This document shows, piece after piece, positions 1 to 5,959 of a stretch of DNA of 5,959 nt (position 1 is the first letter of the stretch; each line of letters begins with the position of its first letter). The stretch is from Flavobacteriales bacterium UBA2798 (lineage in GTDB: Bacteria; Bacteroidota; Bacteroidia; Flavobacteriales_D; UBA2798), in assembly GCA_002351955.1 (NCBI GenBank), contig DEHO01000053.1, positions 1-5,959 on the forward strand, read 5' to 3'. The position numbers and the translations under genes are program-made. A model generated the notes under the pieces. The model was not told the DNA's origin and searched no databases. It saw nothing but the letters and a program-made list of their open reading frames with translations.

Positions 1-1
1 T

Positions 2-3000
2 GCAACATCTACACAGCAAAACCCAACAGTAACCTATAATACTGCAGGAACATACAATGTTACCCTTACAGCCACCAATGCAAATGGTACAAATAGTGTT
101 ACAAAAACAGCCTACATCACTGTAAGCAATCAACAAGCCTTGCCCTTAACAGAAGGATTTGAAACTTCTTTTGTTCCTGCAGGCTGGTACAATATGGATG
201 CAATGGGCGATGGAACCGTATGGCAAGCGACCACCTCAGCCAGCGGCTTTAGCACATCAACTGCATGTTCTGTTTTTGATAATTATAATAATGATGTATC
301 CGGAACGCGGGATGAATTGTGGACACCCAAATACAATTTCAGTGGTTATACCAGTATTACCATGACATTTGATGTAGCCTACGCACGATACAGCGCCACT
401 TATTCCGATACACTTGCCGTAATGATTTCGACAGACTGCGGGGTTACATGGACTCAAGTGTTCATGAAGGGAGGCACTACATTGGCAACAAATGGAGGAG
501 CAAATGTTACAACACTTTTCATTCCAACCAACACCCAATGGAGAACTGAAACACTGAACCTAAATACCTTTATCGGATCACAGAATGTTGTTATTGCATT
601 CCAAAACAGAGGAAGGTATGGTCAGCCGATATTCCTCGATAACATCAATATTTCAGGCGTCATGCCCTCCTTACCTACAGCAAGTTTTACAGGAAGTCCA
701 ACATCTGTTTGTCCGGGCCAAACTGTAAACTTTACCAATACCTCAACCGGAGCAACCACTTATAATTGGAGTTTCCCCGGAGGAACGCCTGCCACATCTA
801 CAGCCACGAATCCGTCGGTAACCTATGCCACACCCGGCACCTATAGTGTTACACTTACAGCTTCAAATGGTGCAGGAACAACAACAACCACACAAACCAA
901 TTATATAACTGTTAATGCAAATCCAACAGCAACTGCAGGAAGCAATACACCGGTTTGTACAGGAAACTCCATCAATCTCACAGCTAATACTGTGGCAGGA
1001 GCAAGCTATGTTTGGTCAGGACCGGCAACCTTTTCTTCATCGCTGGAAGATCCGACACGTCCTAACGCAACAACTGCAATGGCGGGTACTTATACAGTTA
1101 CCATTACCAATGCGTCAGGCTGTACTGCTTCTTCAACTACTGCAGTTGTGGTAAACAATACTCCTACTGCAACGGCAACGAGTAATTCTCCGGTTTGTGC
1201 AGGACAAACACTTACACTGAGTACTCCTGCAGTAACAGGAGCAACCTATGCTTGGTCAGGCCCCGGTGGATATACATCAACAACCCGAAACCCATCGCGC
1301 ACCAATGCAACTACTGCAATGAGTGGAACCTACACCGTAACCGTTACTGCAAATGGATGTGCAACAACTTCTACGGTAAGTGTAACGGTTAATACCGCAC
1401 CCACTGCAACAGCAGGTAGCAACACACCTGTTTGTTCCGGAAATGCAATCAATTTAACCGCTAACACCGTGGCAAGTGCAACCTATGCATGGACAGGTCC
1501 TAACTCATTTACCTCTACGCTCGAAGATCCAAGTATTGCTTCTTCTACTACCGCAATGAGTGGAACATACACGGTTACCATTACCAATGGAGGGTGTTCT
1601 GCAACATCTACAGTTGCAGTAACAGTAAATGCAACACCAACTGCAACTGCCTCCAGTAATTCGCCCATCTGCGCAACACAAACGCTAACTCTCAGCACAC
1701 CGGCCGTTACAGGAGCAACATATGCCTGGTCTGGCCCCGGTGGATATACCTCAACTACACGTAATCCATCGCGCACCAATGCCACAACTGCAATGAGTGG
1801 AACTTACACCGTTACTGTAACTGCAAATGGTTGTTCAAGTACTTCAACAGTTAGCGTAGCTATCAATAATACTCCAACGGCAACAGCAAGCAGCAATGGG
1901 CCAGTTTGTGCCGGTCAGGCGATTCATTTAAATGCAGGAAATGTTACAGGCGCAACCTATGCCTGGACAGGTCCGAACGGATTTACAAGTACCCAGCAAA
2001 ATCCTGGTATTCCATCCTCAACAGCCGCTATGGCCGGTACATACACAGTAACCGTAAACAATGGATGTTCTGCAACTGCCACAACAAGTGTTACAGTTAA
2101 TCCATCGCCGGTTGCCAATGCCAGTAATTCTGGTGCGGTTTGTGAAGGTGGAACTGTAAACCTCAGTACAACCACGGCCGGTGGTGCAAGTTATGCATGG
2201 TCAGGCCCCGGAGGATTTACATCTACATCGCAAAACCCAACTATCACCGGAGCAGGAATTTCTGACGGAGGAAGCTATACTGTAACAGTAACAGCAGCTG
2301 GATGTAGCAACACTTCATCAACGGTGGTTACCATTAACAGTAATCCGATAGTTGGTACATCCGGCGACGTAGCTGTATGTAGCGGTAACAGCACAACACT
2401 TACAGCTTCCGGAGGAACTTCTTACAGCTGGACTCCCACAGCAACATTAAGCAATCCATCCATTATGAATCCGGTTGCAACTCCTTCGGGGAATACAACC
2501 TATTCAGTTACCGTTACAGATGGAAACGGATGTACAGGTACAGCACAAATAGTAGTTACAGTAGACAGTCAAATTACTGTTTCGGTAAGCGGAGACGTTA
2601 GTATTTGTGAAGGAGAATCGACACCACTAACTGCAAATGGCGGATCAACCTATAGCTGGTCACCTGTAACCGGATTAAGTTCCTCAACAGGTGCAGCAAT
2701 CAATGCATCACCTGTTTCAACAACTACGTATACTGTAACCGGTAGCACAGGTGCTTGTAGCAATACTGCAAGCGTAACGGTAACTATCATACCTGCTCCT
2801 GCTTCACCGGTAATTACACAGGTTGGAAATGATCTTGAATCTACCCCAGCTTTAACTTATCAGTGGTTATTAAATGGAACAGCAATTTCAGGAGCGAATG
2901 GGCAAACCTACACACCAACACAAGATGGTGATTACGATGTAATCATTACCGATGCTTCAGGGTGTGAATCTATGTCGTCGAGTTCCTTTACCTACTCGTC

Positions 3001-3289
3001 AGGAGGTTCCATTTCTGTAGAAGAAAATAATTCTACTTACCTGGTAACGTTATTACCTAATCCTGCAACAGGAGAGTTTTACATTGAGATCACTTCTGCA
3101 ACAGATGGTGTTTTCCCTATGGAAATGATGAATTCAGTTGGTCAGATCAGTCTTAAGAAAGACCTTGTTTTACAATCAGGCATTCTTTCAAGAACAATGA
3201 TTAATGTTCCTGAACTTGAAAGAGGTGTATACATCATCCGGATTCTGGTAGAAAACGAAATTATTACCAGAAGAATTATTCTGATGTGA
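2..3289 (+). CDS. Large multidomain PKD/Ig-repeat surface or secreted protein with T9SS sorting domain (5'-partial)
   Basis: The frame is open from base 2 to the TGA at 3287-3289 (1095 residues), so the gene starts upstream of the window. The TTG at 140 lies mid-protein and is not the start. Domains in order: end of a PKD domain (2-127, ending in the usual G-T-Y-x-V-T-L-T-A and Y-I-T-V strands); a jelly-roll, MAM-like or choice-of-anchor-J domain (149-658, opening EGFE...PAGW and closing FLDNINISG); a second PKD domain (674-913, with YNWSFPGG and PGTYSVTLTASN); eight Ig/PKD-like repeats (920-2791); another Ig-like domain (about 2798-2998, with YQWLLNGT); and a Por_Secre_tail type sorting domain (about 3035-3286). 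Composition is rich in Thr, Ser, Ala, Gly and Asn with very few charged residues. In known T9SS cargo such stalks present an N-terminal enzyme or adhesin module. That module is not visible here, so the function is unknown: adhesin or secreted hydrolase are both possible. The domain calls are firm, the role is inferred. Confidence 0.93.
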   Translation, partial: ATSTQQNPTVTYNTAGTYNVTLTATNANGTNSVTKTAYITVSNQQALPLTEGFETSFVPAGWYNMDAMGDGTVWQATTSASGFSTSTACSVFDNYNNDVSGTRDELWTPKYNFSGYTSITMTFDVAYARYSATYSDTLAVMISTDCGVTWTQVFMKGGTTLATNGGANVTTLFIPTNTQWRTETLNLNTFIGSQNVVIAFQNRGRYGQPIFLDNINISGVMPSLPTASFTGSPTSVCPGQTVNFTNTSTGATTYNWSFPGGTPATSTATNPSVTYATPGTYSVTLTASNGAGTTTTTQTNYITVNANPTATAGSNTPVCTGNSINLTANTVAGASYVWSGPATFSSSLEDPTRPNATTAMAGTYTVTITNASGCTASSTTAVVVNNTPTATATSNSPVCAGQTLTLSTPAVTGATYAWSGPGGYTSTTRNPSRTNATTAMSGTYTVTVTANGCATTSTVSVTVNTAPTATAGSNTPVCSGNAINLTANTVASATYAWTGPNSFTSTLEDPSIASSTTAMSGTYTVTITNGGCSATSTVAVTVNATPTATASSNSPICATQTLTLSTPAVTGATYAWSGPGGYTSTTRNPSRTNATTAMSGTYTVTVTANGCSSTSTVSVAINNTPTATASSNGPVCAGQAIHLNAGNVTGATYAWTGPNGFTSTQQNPGIPSSTAAMAGTYTVTVNNGCSATATTSVTVNPSPVANASNSGAVCEGGTVNLSTTTAGGASYAWSGPGGFTSTSQNPTITGAGISDGGSYTVTVTAAGCSNTSSTVVTINSNPIVGTSGDVAVCSGNSTTLTASGGTSYSWTPTATLSNPSIMNPVATPSGNTTYSVTVTDGNGCTGTAQIVVTVDSQITVSVSGDVSICEGESTPLTANGGSTYSWSPVTGLSSSTGAAINASPVSTTTYTVTGSTGACSNTASVTVTIIPAPASPVITQVGNDLESTPALTYQWLLNGTAISGANGQTYTPTQDGDYDVIITDASGCESMSSSSFTYSSGGSISVEENNSTYLVTLLPNPATGEFYIEITSATDGVFPMEMMNSVGQISLKKDLVLQSGILSRTMINVPELERGVYIIRILVENEIITRRIILM
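1205..1360 (+). repeat. Copy 1 of a 52-residue block identical in repeats R2 and R4
   Basis: This stretch encodes 52 residues starting Q-T-L-T-L-S and ending T-A-N-G-C. The same 52 residues recur exactly at 1679-1834. Codon-by-codon comparison of the two shows 24 third-position synonymous differences and no amino acid change. Confidence 0.9.
1679..1834 (+). repeat. Copy 2 of the 52-residue block identical in repeats R2 and R4
   Basis: Protein-identical partner of 1205-1360, offset by 474 bp, with 24 of 52 codons changed synonymously. The flanks within the repeat do differ in residues (8 changes in the other 27 positions of the 79-residue unit). Confidence 0.9.
3035..3286 (+). other. T9SS type A C-terminal sorting domain (Por_Secre_tail-like)
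   Basis: The last roughly 84 residues carry the hallmarks of the type IX secretion signal: a V-T-L-L-P-N-P start followed by G-E-F-Y-I-E-I, a middle strand with NSVGQ, and the terminal G-V-Y-I-I-R-I strand ending in R-R-I-I-L-M. In this family the domain directs Sec-exported protein through the outer-membrane translocon and is usually removed, with anchoring to A-LPS or release. It implies that the host encodes T9SS; the translocon itself is not in this window. Confidence 0.92.
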
Positions 3290-3306
3290 TCCTGTTACAA
3301 ACCAAT

Positions 3307-3336
3307 AAAAAAGCACGGAAATCTCCGTGCTTTTTT
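3307..3336. terminator. Bidirectional Rho-independent terminator between convergent genes
   Basis: A perfect 7-bp stem (GCACGGA at 3313-3319 with TCCGTGC at 3324-3330) encloses a 4-base loop. It is flanked by six A at 3307-3312 and seven T at 3331-3337, which extend the stem on either strand. It lies 18 bp after the stop of the + strand surface protein gene and 18 bp beyond the stop of the - strand SpoIID-domain gene. The U-tract is therefore correctly placed for both transcripts. Confidence 0.88.
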
Positions 3337-3353
3337 TATTTGACTTCATTTTT

Positions 3354-4517
3354 TTACTCCTCAGCGAAAGTGTCCTTTTCGCGGATATCGATAATGTGGA
3401 CTCCAGTGAAATAGTGCTTGAGAATGATCTTAAAATCAAAACCGAGTTTAGCCATTTTCATTGCTCCCTCCTGGCACAATCCAACTCCATGTCCGAATCC
3501 TCTGCCGCGGAGTACAACGGTATGTTCATTTACCCGTTCAAGACTGAAAAAGGCGGATTTCAGCCCAAAATCTGCGCGGATATTTTTAAAAGGTATGGTC
3601 TTATTGCAAGAGCTCAAACAATACATTCGGTAAGGCTGCTTGAAAGTGGTGCAATACGTTATACAGGAAGAATCATGTACCGGAAAATTATACCTCTTCA
3701 GGTAATTTTTCCATTCAGCAATAGATATTTCGCGTGTCCAATAGGCGTTGGGCTGCGATGTGCAATAATTATCTTTTACGCTTCTTAAATAAGGCAAAGG
3801 TTTTGTCCAAACGTGTTCTGAATTGGCTGTTTGTCCCCCGCAGTTGCTATGAAAAGCGGCTGTAATAAAATGTAAACTATCATCCACAATTACAATTCCG
3901 CGTGTAGCTTTTGCAGCGGTTAGTACATCAGCATTCGATCTTCCTTTTCCTTTGTAGGCCTGACAATGCACCTGATCGCACAAATGAAATCCTTCCGGTA
4001 AATGTTTGTACAAATGAGCGAGTGCATACGTTCTGGAGATAATTGCCTGTGCCTTGTAAAATTCGATATGGTGACCATAACCGGCTTCCGCTTCCACTAC
4101 ACCGGCAAGGTATTCTTCAAGGTCGAGATGATTAATAATTCGAAGTGAAGCAGCATCCTGATCGATTGAAATTTTCCCTCCAAAACTTCTCTCCTTCGTA
4201 ACTGGAGCAATGCCTTTAATTTTCATTACAGCAAATGAATCGTTAGGCACAAGCAGCAACTGACTATACGCACCCCAATCGCGATCGATACTGTTCATCC
4301 GAACTCCTGAAGAATCCAGAATTAAGCGTATTCCGGTTCCCGATGGAAGGATACCGAGCATGGAGGAATCAGCAAAGACTTTGTAATTACCAATCGATGT
4401 AAGCATAACCGATTGTGGGAAATCATTTCGGAAAAGTCCGATGCGGATCTGCTGACCGAAAACAGATTGGGATGAGAAAAGAAGAATGATTAATGTAAGC
4501 GGATAAATCCTGCGCAT
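3354..4517 (-). CDS. Exported SpoIID/LytB-domain protein (putative peptidoglycan lytic transglycosylase or amidase enhancer)
   Basis: 387 residues. Residues 1-21 form a signal peptide (RR, hydrophobic core LTLIILLF, likely cut after VFG-21), so the protein is periplasmic or surface-exposed. The SpoIID domain covers roughly residues 125-376: L-E-E-Y-L-A-G-V-V-E-A-E-A-G (133-146), then K-A-Q-A-I-I-S-R-T-Y-A-L (155-166), L-C-D-Q-V-H-C-Q-A-Y (179-188), F-H-S-N-C-G-G (222-228), and G-R-G-F-G-H-G-V-G (338-346) followed by Q-E-G-A. Glu144 aligns with the catalytic Glu of sporulation SpoIID, although the usual E-M-P is E-A-G here. H178, C180, H184 and C185 resemble the metal-binding His/Cys cluster known in some SpoIID proteins. 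Family members cleave denuded glycan strands or stimulate amidases; the role in a non-sporulating Gram-negative is inferred to be wall remodelling. It starts 33 bp after lpxB, so it is probably co-transcribed. No Shine-Dalgarno is seen, which is usual for Bacteroidota. Confidence 0.9.
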   Translation of the reverse strand: MRRIYPLTLIILLFSSQSVFGQQIRIGLFRNDFPQSVMLTSIGNYKVFADSSMLGILPSGTGIRLILDSSGVRMNSIDRDWGAYSQLLLVPNDSFAVMKIKGIAPVTKERSFGGKISIDQDAASLRIINHLDLEEYLAGVVEAEAGYGHHIEFYKAQAIISRTYALAHLYKHLPEGFHLCDQVHCQAYKGKGRSNADVLTAAKATRGIVIVDDSLHFITAAFHSNCGGQTANSEHVWTKPLPYLRSVKDNYCTSQPNAYWTREISIAEWKNYLKRYNFPVHDSSCITYCTTFKQPYRMYCLSSCNKTIPFKNIRADFGLKSAFFSLERVNEHTVVLRGRGFGHGVGLCQEGAMKMAKLGFDFKIILKHYFTGVHIIDIREKDTFAEE

Positions 4518-4521
4518 GCAA

Positions 4522-4529
4522 CAAAATTA
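4522..4529 (-). promoter_or_regulatory. Possible Bacteroidota -7 promoter element upstream of the SpoIID-domain gene
   Basis: On the - strand the gap after lpxB contains TAATTTTG, a match to the Bacteroidota -7 consensus TAnnTTTG, ending 4 bases before the ATG. A transcript from it would be almost leaderless, and I see no convincing -33 TTTG at the right distance. AT-rich intergenic sequence could produce this match by chance. It is recorded as a weak candidate only. Confidence 0.18.
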
Positions 4530-4550
4530 CAAAGCGTAAGAGGTCGAAAT

Positions 4551-5666
4551 CTACGCCCCTTTCAGAGTTTTCAACATGAGACCGGCAGTTTTGGCTGACG
4601 CACCAGCATTGCCAAGTGCATTTCTTAATTCAGCATAGTCGGCAAGGACACCCTCCCTTTTGATTCCGGTGGGAAGCAGTCCTTTTAGTTCGTTCACCAG
4701 ATTAGCGGTAGTTAAATCATCCTGAATCAGCTCTTTCACCACTTCCCTATCCATGATAAGGTTAACCAGTGAAATGAATTTGACTTTGATAAGTCGTCGT
4801 GCAATGTGGTAGGATATTTTTCCGCCTTTGTAGCAAACCACTTCCGGAGTATTGAGTAATGCTGTTTCGAGTGTTGCTGTTCCGGATGTTACAAGAGCTG
4901 CATCGGCAGACCGGATCACATCGTAGGTACGACCGAAAACCAATTCACCATTTAAATCACCCATTACGCTGCGGTAAAAACTTTCGGGCATGGACGGTGC
5001 AGCGGCAATGATAAAACGGTATTCGGGAAAATGGTTTTGAACGGAAAGCATCAGCGGAAGCATTTTGGAAATTTCCTGCTTGCGGCTTCCCGGAAGAAGA
5101 GCAATTACCGGTTTACCCTCTTTTTTCCAAGGCGGCGTATGCTCACCCTCTAGTGAAGGAAGGTTCTGAATGGCATCAAGAAGCGGGTGTCCTACAAAAT
5201 CTACTTCATAATTCCATTTCTCATAAAATGACTTTTCAAAGGGGAGGATCACAAACATGCGGTCGACAACTTCGCGGATAATTTTAACGCGGGATTGTTT
5301 CCAGGCCCATACCTGAGGAGAAATATAGTAGAACACACGAATACCGTGCTGCTTCATTTTTTTTGCGATGCGTAAATTAAATCCGGGGTAATCGATCAAA
5401 ATAACCACATCCGGTTTCCATTGCACAATATCCTCTTCACACCTTTTCATGTTTTTCAGGATCGTACGGATATTCATCAATACCTCCGTAAAGCCCATGA
5501 ATGCAAGCTCCTGGTAATGTTTAACAACATCAGCGCCCTGGGCAGCCATCAAATCACCTCCCCATGCACGGAATTCGGCAGAAGGATCCTGATTCTTTAA
5601 TTCACGCAATAAATTACTACCGTGCAAATCACCTGAAGCTTCACCGGCTATGATGTAATACTTCAT
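4551..5666 (-). CDS. lpxB: Lipid-A-disaccharide synthase
   Basis: 371 residues, close to the usual LpxB length. The enzyme joins UDP-2,3-diacylglucosamine to lipid X (2,3-diacylglucosamine 1-phosphate), releasing UDP and giving the beta-1,6 disaccharide of lipid A at the inner face of the cytoplasmic membrane. Recognised motifs: A-G-E-A-S-G-D-L-H-G (7-16); the A-F-M-G-F-T-E-V segment (55-62); I-L-I-D-Y-P-G-F-N (89-97), whose Asp92 corresponds to the essential Asp of the family; S-P-Q-V-W-A-W (116-122); V-G-H-P-L (158-162); L-L-P-G-S-R (190-195); and S-G-T-A-T-L-E (261-267) in the nucleotide-sugar-binding half. It appears full length and intact (GT19, GT-B fold). The ATG at 5666 overlaps the stop of the upstream membrane protein gene by one base, and the SpoIID-domain gene follows 33 bp after its stop, so it sits in the middle of a likely envelope operon. 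No other family fits. Confidence 0.97.
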   Translation of the reverse strand: MKYYIIAGEASGDLHGSNLLRELKNQDPSAEFRAWGGDLMAAQGADVVKHYQELAFMGFTEVLMNIRTILKNMKRCEEDIVQWKPDVVILIDYPGFNLRIAKKMKQHGIRVFYYISPQVWAWKQSRVKIIREVVDRMFVILPFEKSFYEKWNYEVDFVGHPLLDAIQNLPSLEGEHTPPWKKEGKPVIALLPGSRKQEISKMLPLMLSVQNHFPEYRFIIAAAPSMPESFYRSVMGDLNGELVFGRTYDVIRSADAALVTSGTATLETALLNTPEVVCYKGGKISYHIARRLIKVKFISLVNLIMDREVVKELIQDDLTTANLVNELKGLLPTGIKREGVLADYAELRNALGNAGASAKTAGLMLKTLKGA

Positions 5667-5668
5667 CA
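5664..5668 (-). other. TGATG stop-start overlap coupling the membrane protein gene to lpxB
   Basis: On the - strand the stop TGA (5668-5666) shares its A with the lpxB ATG (5666-5664). Such one-base overlaps usually mean that terminating ribosomes re-initiate, which ties lpxB translation to the upstream gene. No Shine-Dalgarno is visible before the ATG. Confidence 0.75.
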
Positions 5669-5959
5669 GAGAAATTTAAACGCCATGAAAATGGTAACAG
5701 CTACCAGGCTTATAGCTACTAATCCTTTGCTTGCCTGCTCAAGTTTCCACTGAAAAAAAACAAAATAGAAAAGGAATAATGTGGGCAGCATACAAAATGT
5801 AAAAATCTGCGTTTGTGTATCGCCGGGTCGCTTAAAATAACTCCAATACGATGCCCAGGAACCACTGCGGTAAATGATGAATTTCCCAACAGAATATCCC
5901 AAAAACGGGAGGACGGATCCTGCAATAAATCCGTAAATCGCTTTATCAAATCGCTGCAT
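5666..5959 (-). CDS. Small three-helix inner-membrane protein of unknown function (start at window edge)
   Basis: 97 residues from an ATG that coincides with the last three bases of the window, to the TGA at 5668-5666. Three hydrophobic segments are visible: about residues 7-29 (with G-F-I-A-G and L-P-F-L-G-Y), 52-70 (F-T-F-C-M-L-P-T-L-F-L-F-Y-F) and 79-96 (L-V-A-I-S-L-V-A-V-T-I-F). Short polar links separate them, one holding an F-K-R-P-G-D-T-Q-T-Q segment. The N-terminus M-Q-R-F-D-K before the first helix looks like a real start, but an upstream in-frame extension cannot be excluded. The one-base overlap with lpxB strongly supports it as a real gene in the same operon. I do not recognise a named family. 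Small membrane proteins directly upstream of lpxB are, as I recall, common in Bacteroidota (often after surE), so a role near lipid A synthesis or the inner membrane is a guess from context only. Confidence 0.82.
   Translation of the reverse strand: MQRFDKAIYGFIAGSVLPFLGYSVGKFIIYRSGSWASYWSYFKRPGDTQTQIFTFCMLPTLFLFYFVFFQWKLEQASKGLVAISLVAVTIFMAFKFL

Larger units (their letters stand above)
920..2791 (+). repeat. Eight tandem Ig/PKD-like repeats (75-80 residues each) within the surface protein
   Basis: Unit borders read by aligning the Pro two residues after the linker Asn: R1 920-1159, R2 1160-1396, R3 1397-1633, R4 1634-1870, R5 1871-2104, R6 2105-2341, R7 2342-2566, R8 2567-2791. The shared pattern is (V/I)C-x-G near the start, Y-x-W-(S/T)-(G)P in the middle, G-x-Y-x-V-x-(V/I) late, then GC or AC followed by a Thr/Ser/Val strand. 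Each unit therefore has two cysteines about 51-54 residues apart, which could form one intradomain disulfide after export. R1 resembles R3 and R2 resembles R4, giving an A-B-A-B order with a period of about 475 bp. R7 and R8 are shorter (75 residues), more divergent and lack the GPxGF loop. The family is similar to the PKD-like and Ig-like repeats common in Bacteroidota surface proteins; the exact Pfam family cannot be assigned by eye. Confidence 0.92.

Noticed and set aside
140..142. TTG as start codon of the large + strand gene
   Set aside because: The same frame is open back to base 2 and encodes a recognisable PKD domain end directly before it. The TTG falls at the PKD/jelly-roll linker and no signal peptide follows.
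257..538. - strand open frame of 93 residues rich in Cys and Ile
   Set aside because: It is opposite the jelly-roll domain, whose sense reading is clearly a real protein fold. The Cys/Ile runs come from reading the sense codons backwards.
1483..2175. Antisense open frames opposite the repeats (1483-1785 and 1957-2175, - strand)
   Set aside because: They mirror each other because the sense repeats are similar. They begin and end inside repeats, have repeat-derived composition and show no independent domain.
920..2791. CRISPR array or noncoding satellite
   Set aside because: The period is about 237 bp, always in frame, with third-position variation. This is a protein repeat, not short direct repeats with spacers.
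3327..3788. + strand open frame of 153 residues
   Set aside because: It lies wholly opposite the well-supported SpoIID-domain gene, starts inside the terminator stem, and its protein has no recognisable features.
1..5959. Mobile element, tRNA/rRNA or phage genes
   Set aside because: No transposase or integrase motifs, terminal inverted repeats or tRNA-like cloverleaf were seen. Every stretch longer than 64 bp is explained by a coding gene.

Overview
The window looks like a chromosomal segment from a member of the Bacteroidota (Bacteroidetes). Three things point there: a C-terminal type IX secretion system (T9SS) sorting domain on a large PKD/Ig-repeat surface protein, a lineage-typical SpoIID/LytB homologue in a Gram-negative lipid A producer, and start codons without purine-rich Shine-Dalgarno sequences. 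No species can be named from what is visible.

Layout: (1) Bases 2-3289 on the + strand are the 3' part of one very large gene whose start lies before the window. It encodes, in order, the end of a PKD domain, a jelly-roll (MAM-like / 'choice-of-anchor J' type) domain, a second PKD domain, eight tandem Ig/PKD-like repeats of 75-80 residues each with a cysteine pair, one further Ig-like domain, and a T9SS type A sorting domain. (2) A strong hairpin at 3307-3336 sits between this gene and the convergent genes on the other strand, and can terminate transcription both ways. (3) On the - strand, reading from the right edge, three genes run head to tail: a small three-helix membrane protein (5959-5666), lpxB (5666-4551, lipid-A-disaccharide synthase) and an exported SpoIID/LytB-domain protein (4517-3354). 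The first two overlap by one base and the third follows after 33 bp, so they are probably one operon devoted to the cell envelope.

How they fit together: lpxB makes the disaccharide core of lipid A in the cytoplasm. The SpoIID-domain protein is predicted to act on, or bind, peptidoglycan in the periplasm. The giant + strand protein is predicted to cross the outer membrane through T9SS and end up on the surface or released. No functional link between the two strands is implied beyond adjacency.

No obvious new defence, mobile or RNA system is present. The most notable signals are inside the repeat protein. Two non-adjacent repeats share 52 identical residues although 24 of the 52 codons differ synonymously, the first four repeats form an A-B-A-B higher-order duplication, and about 895 consecutive residues contain no lysine.
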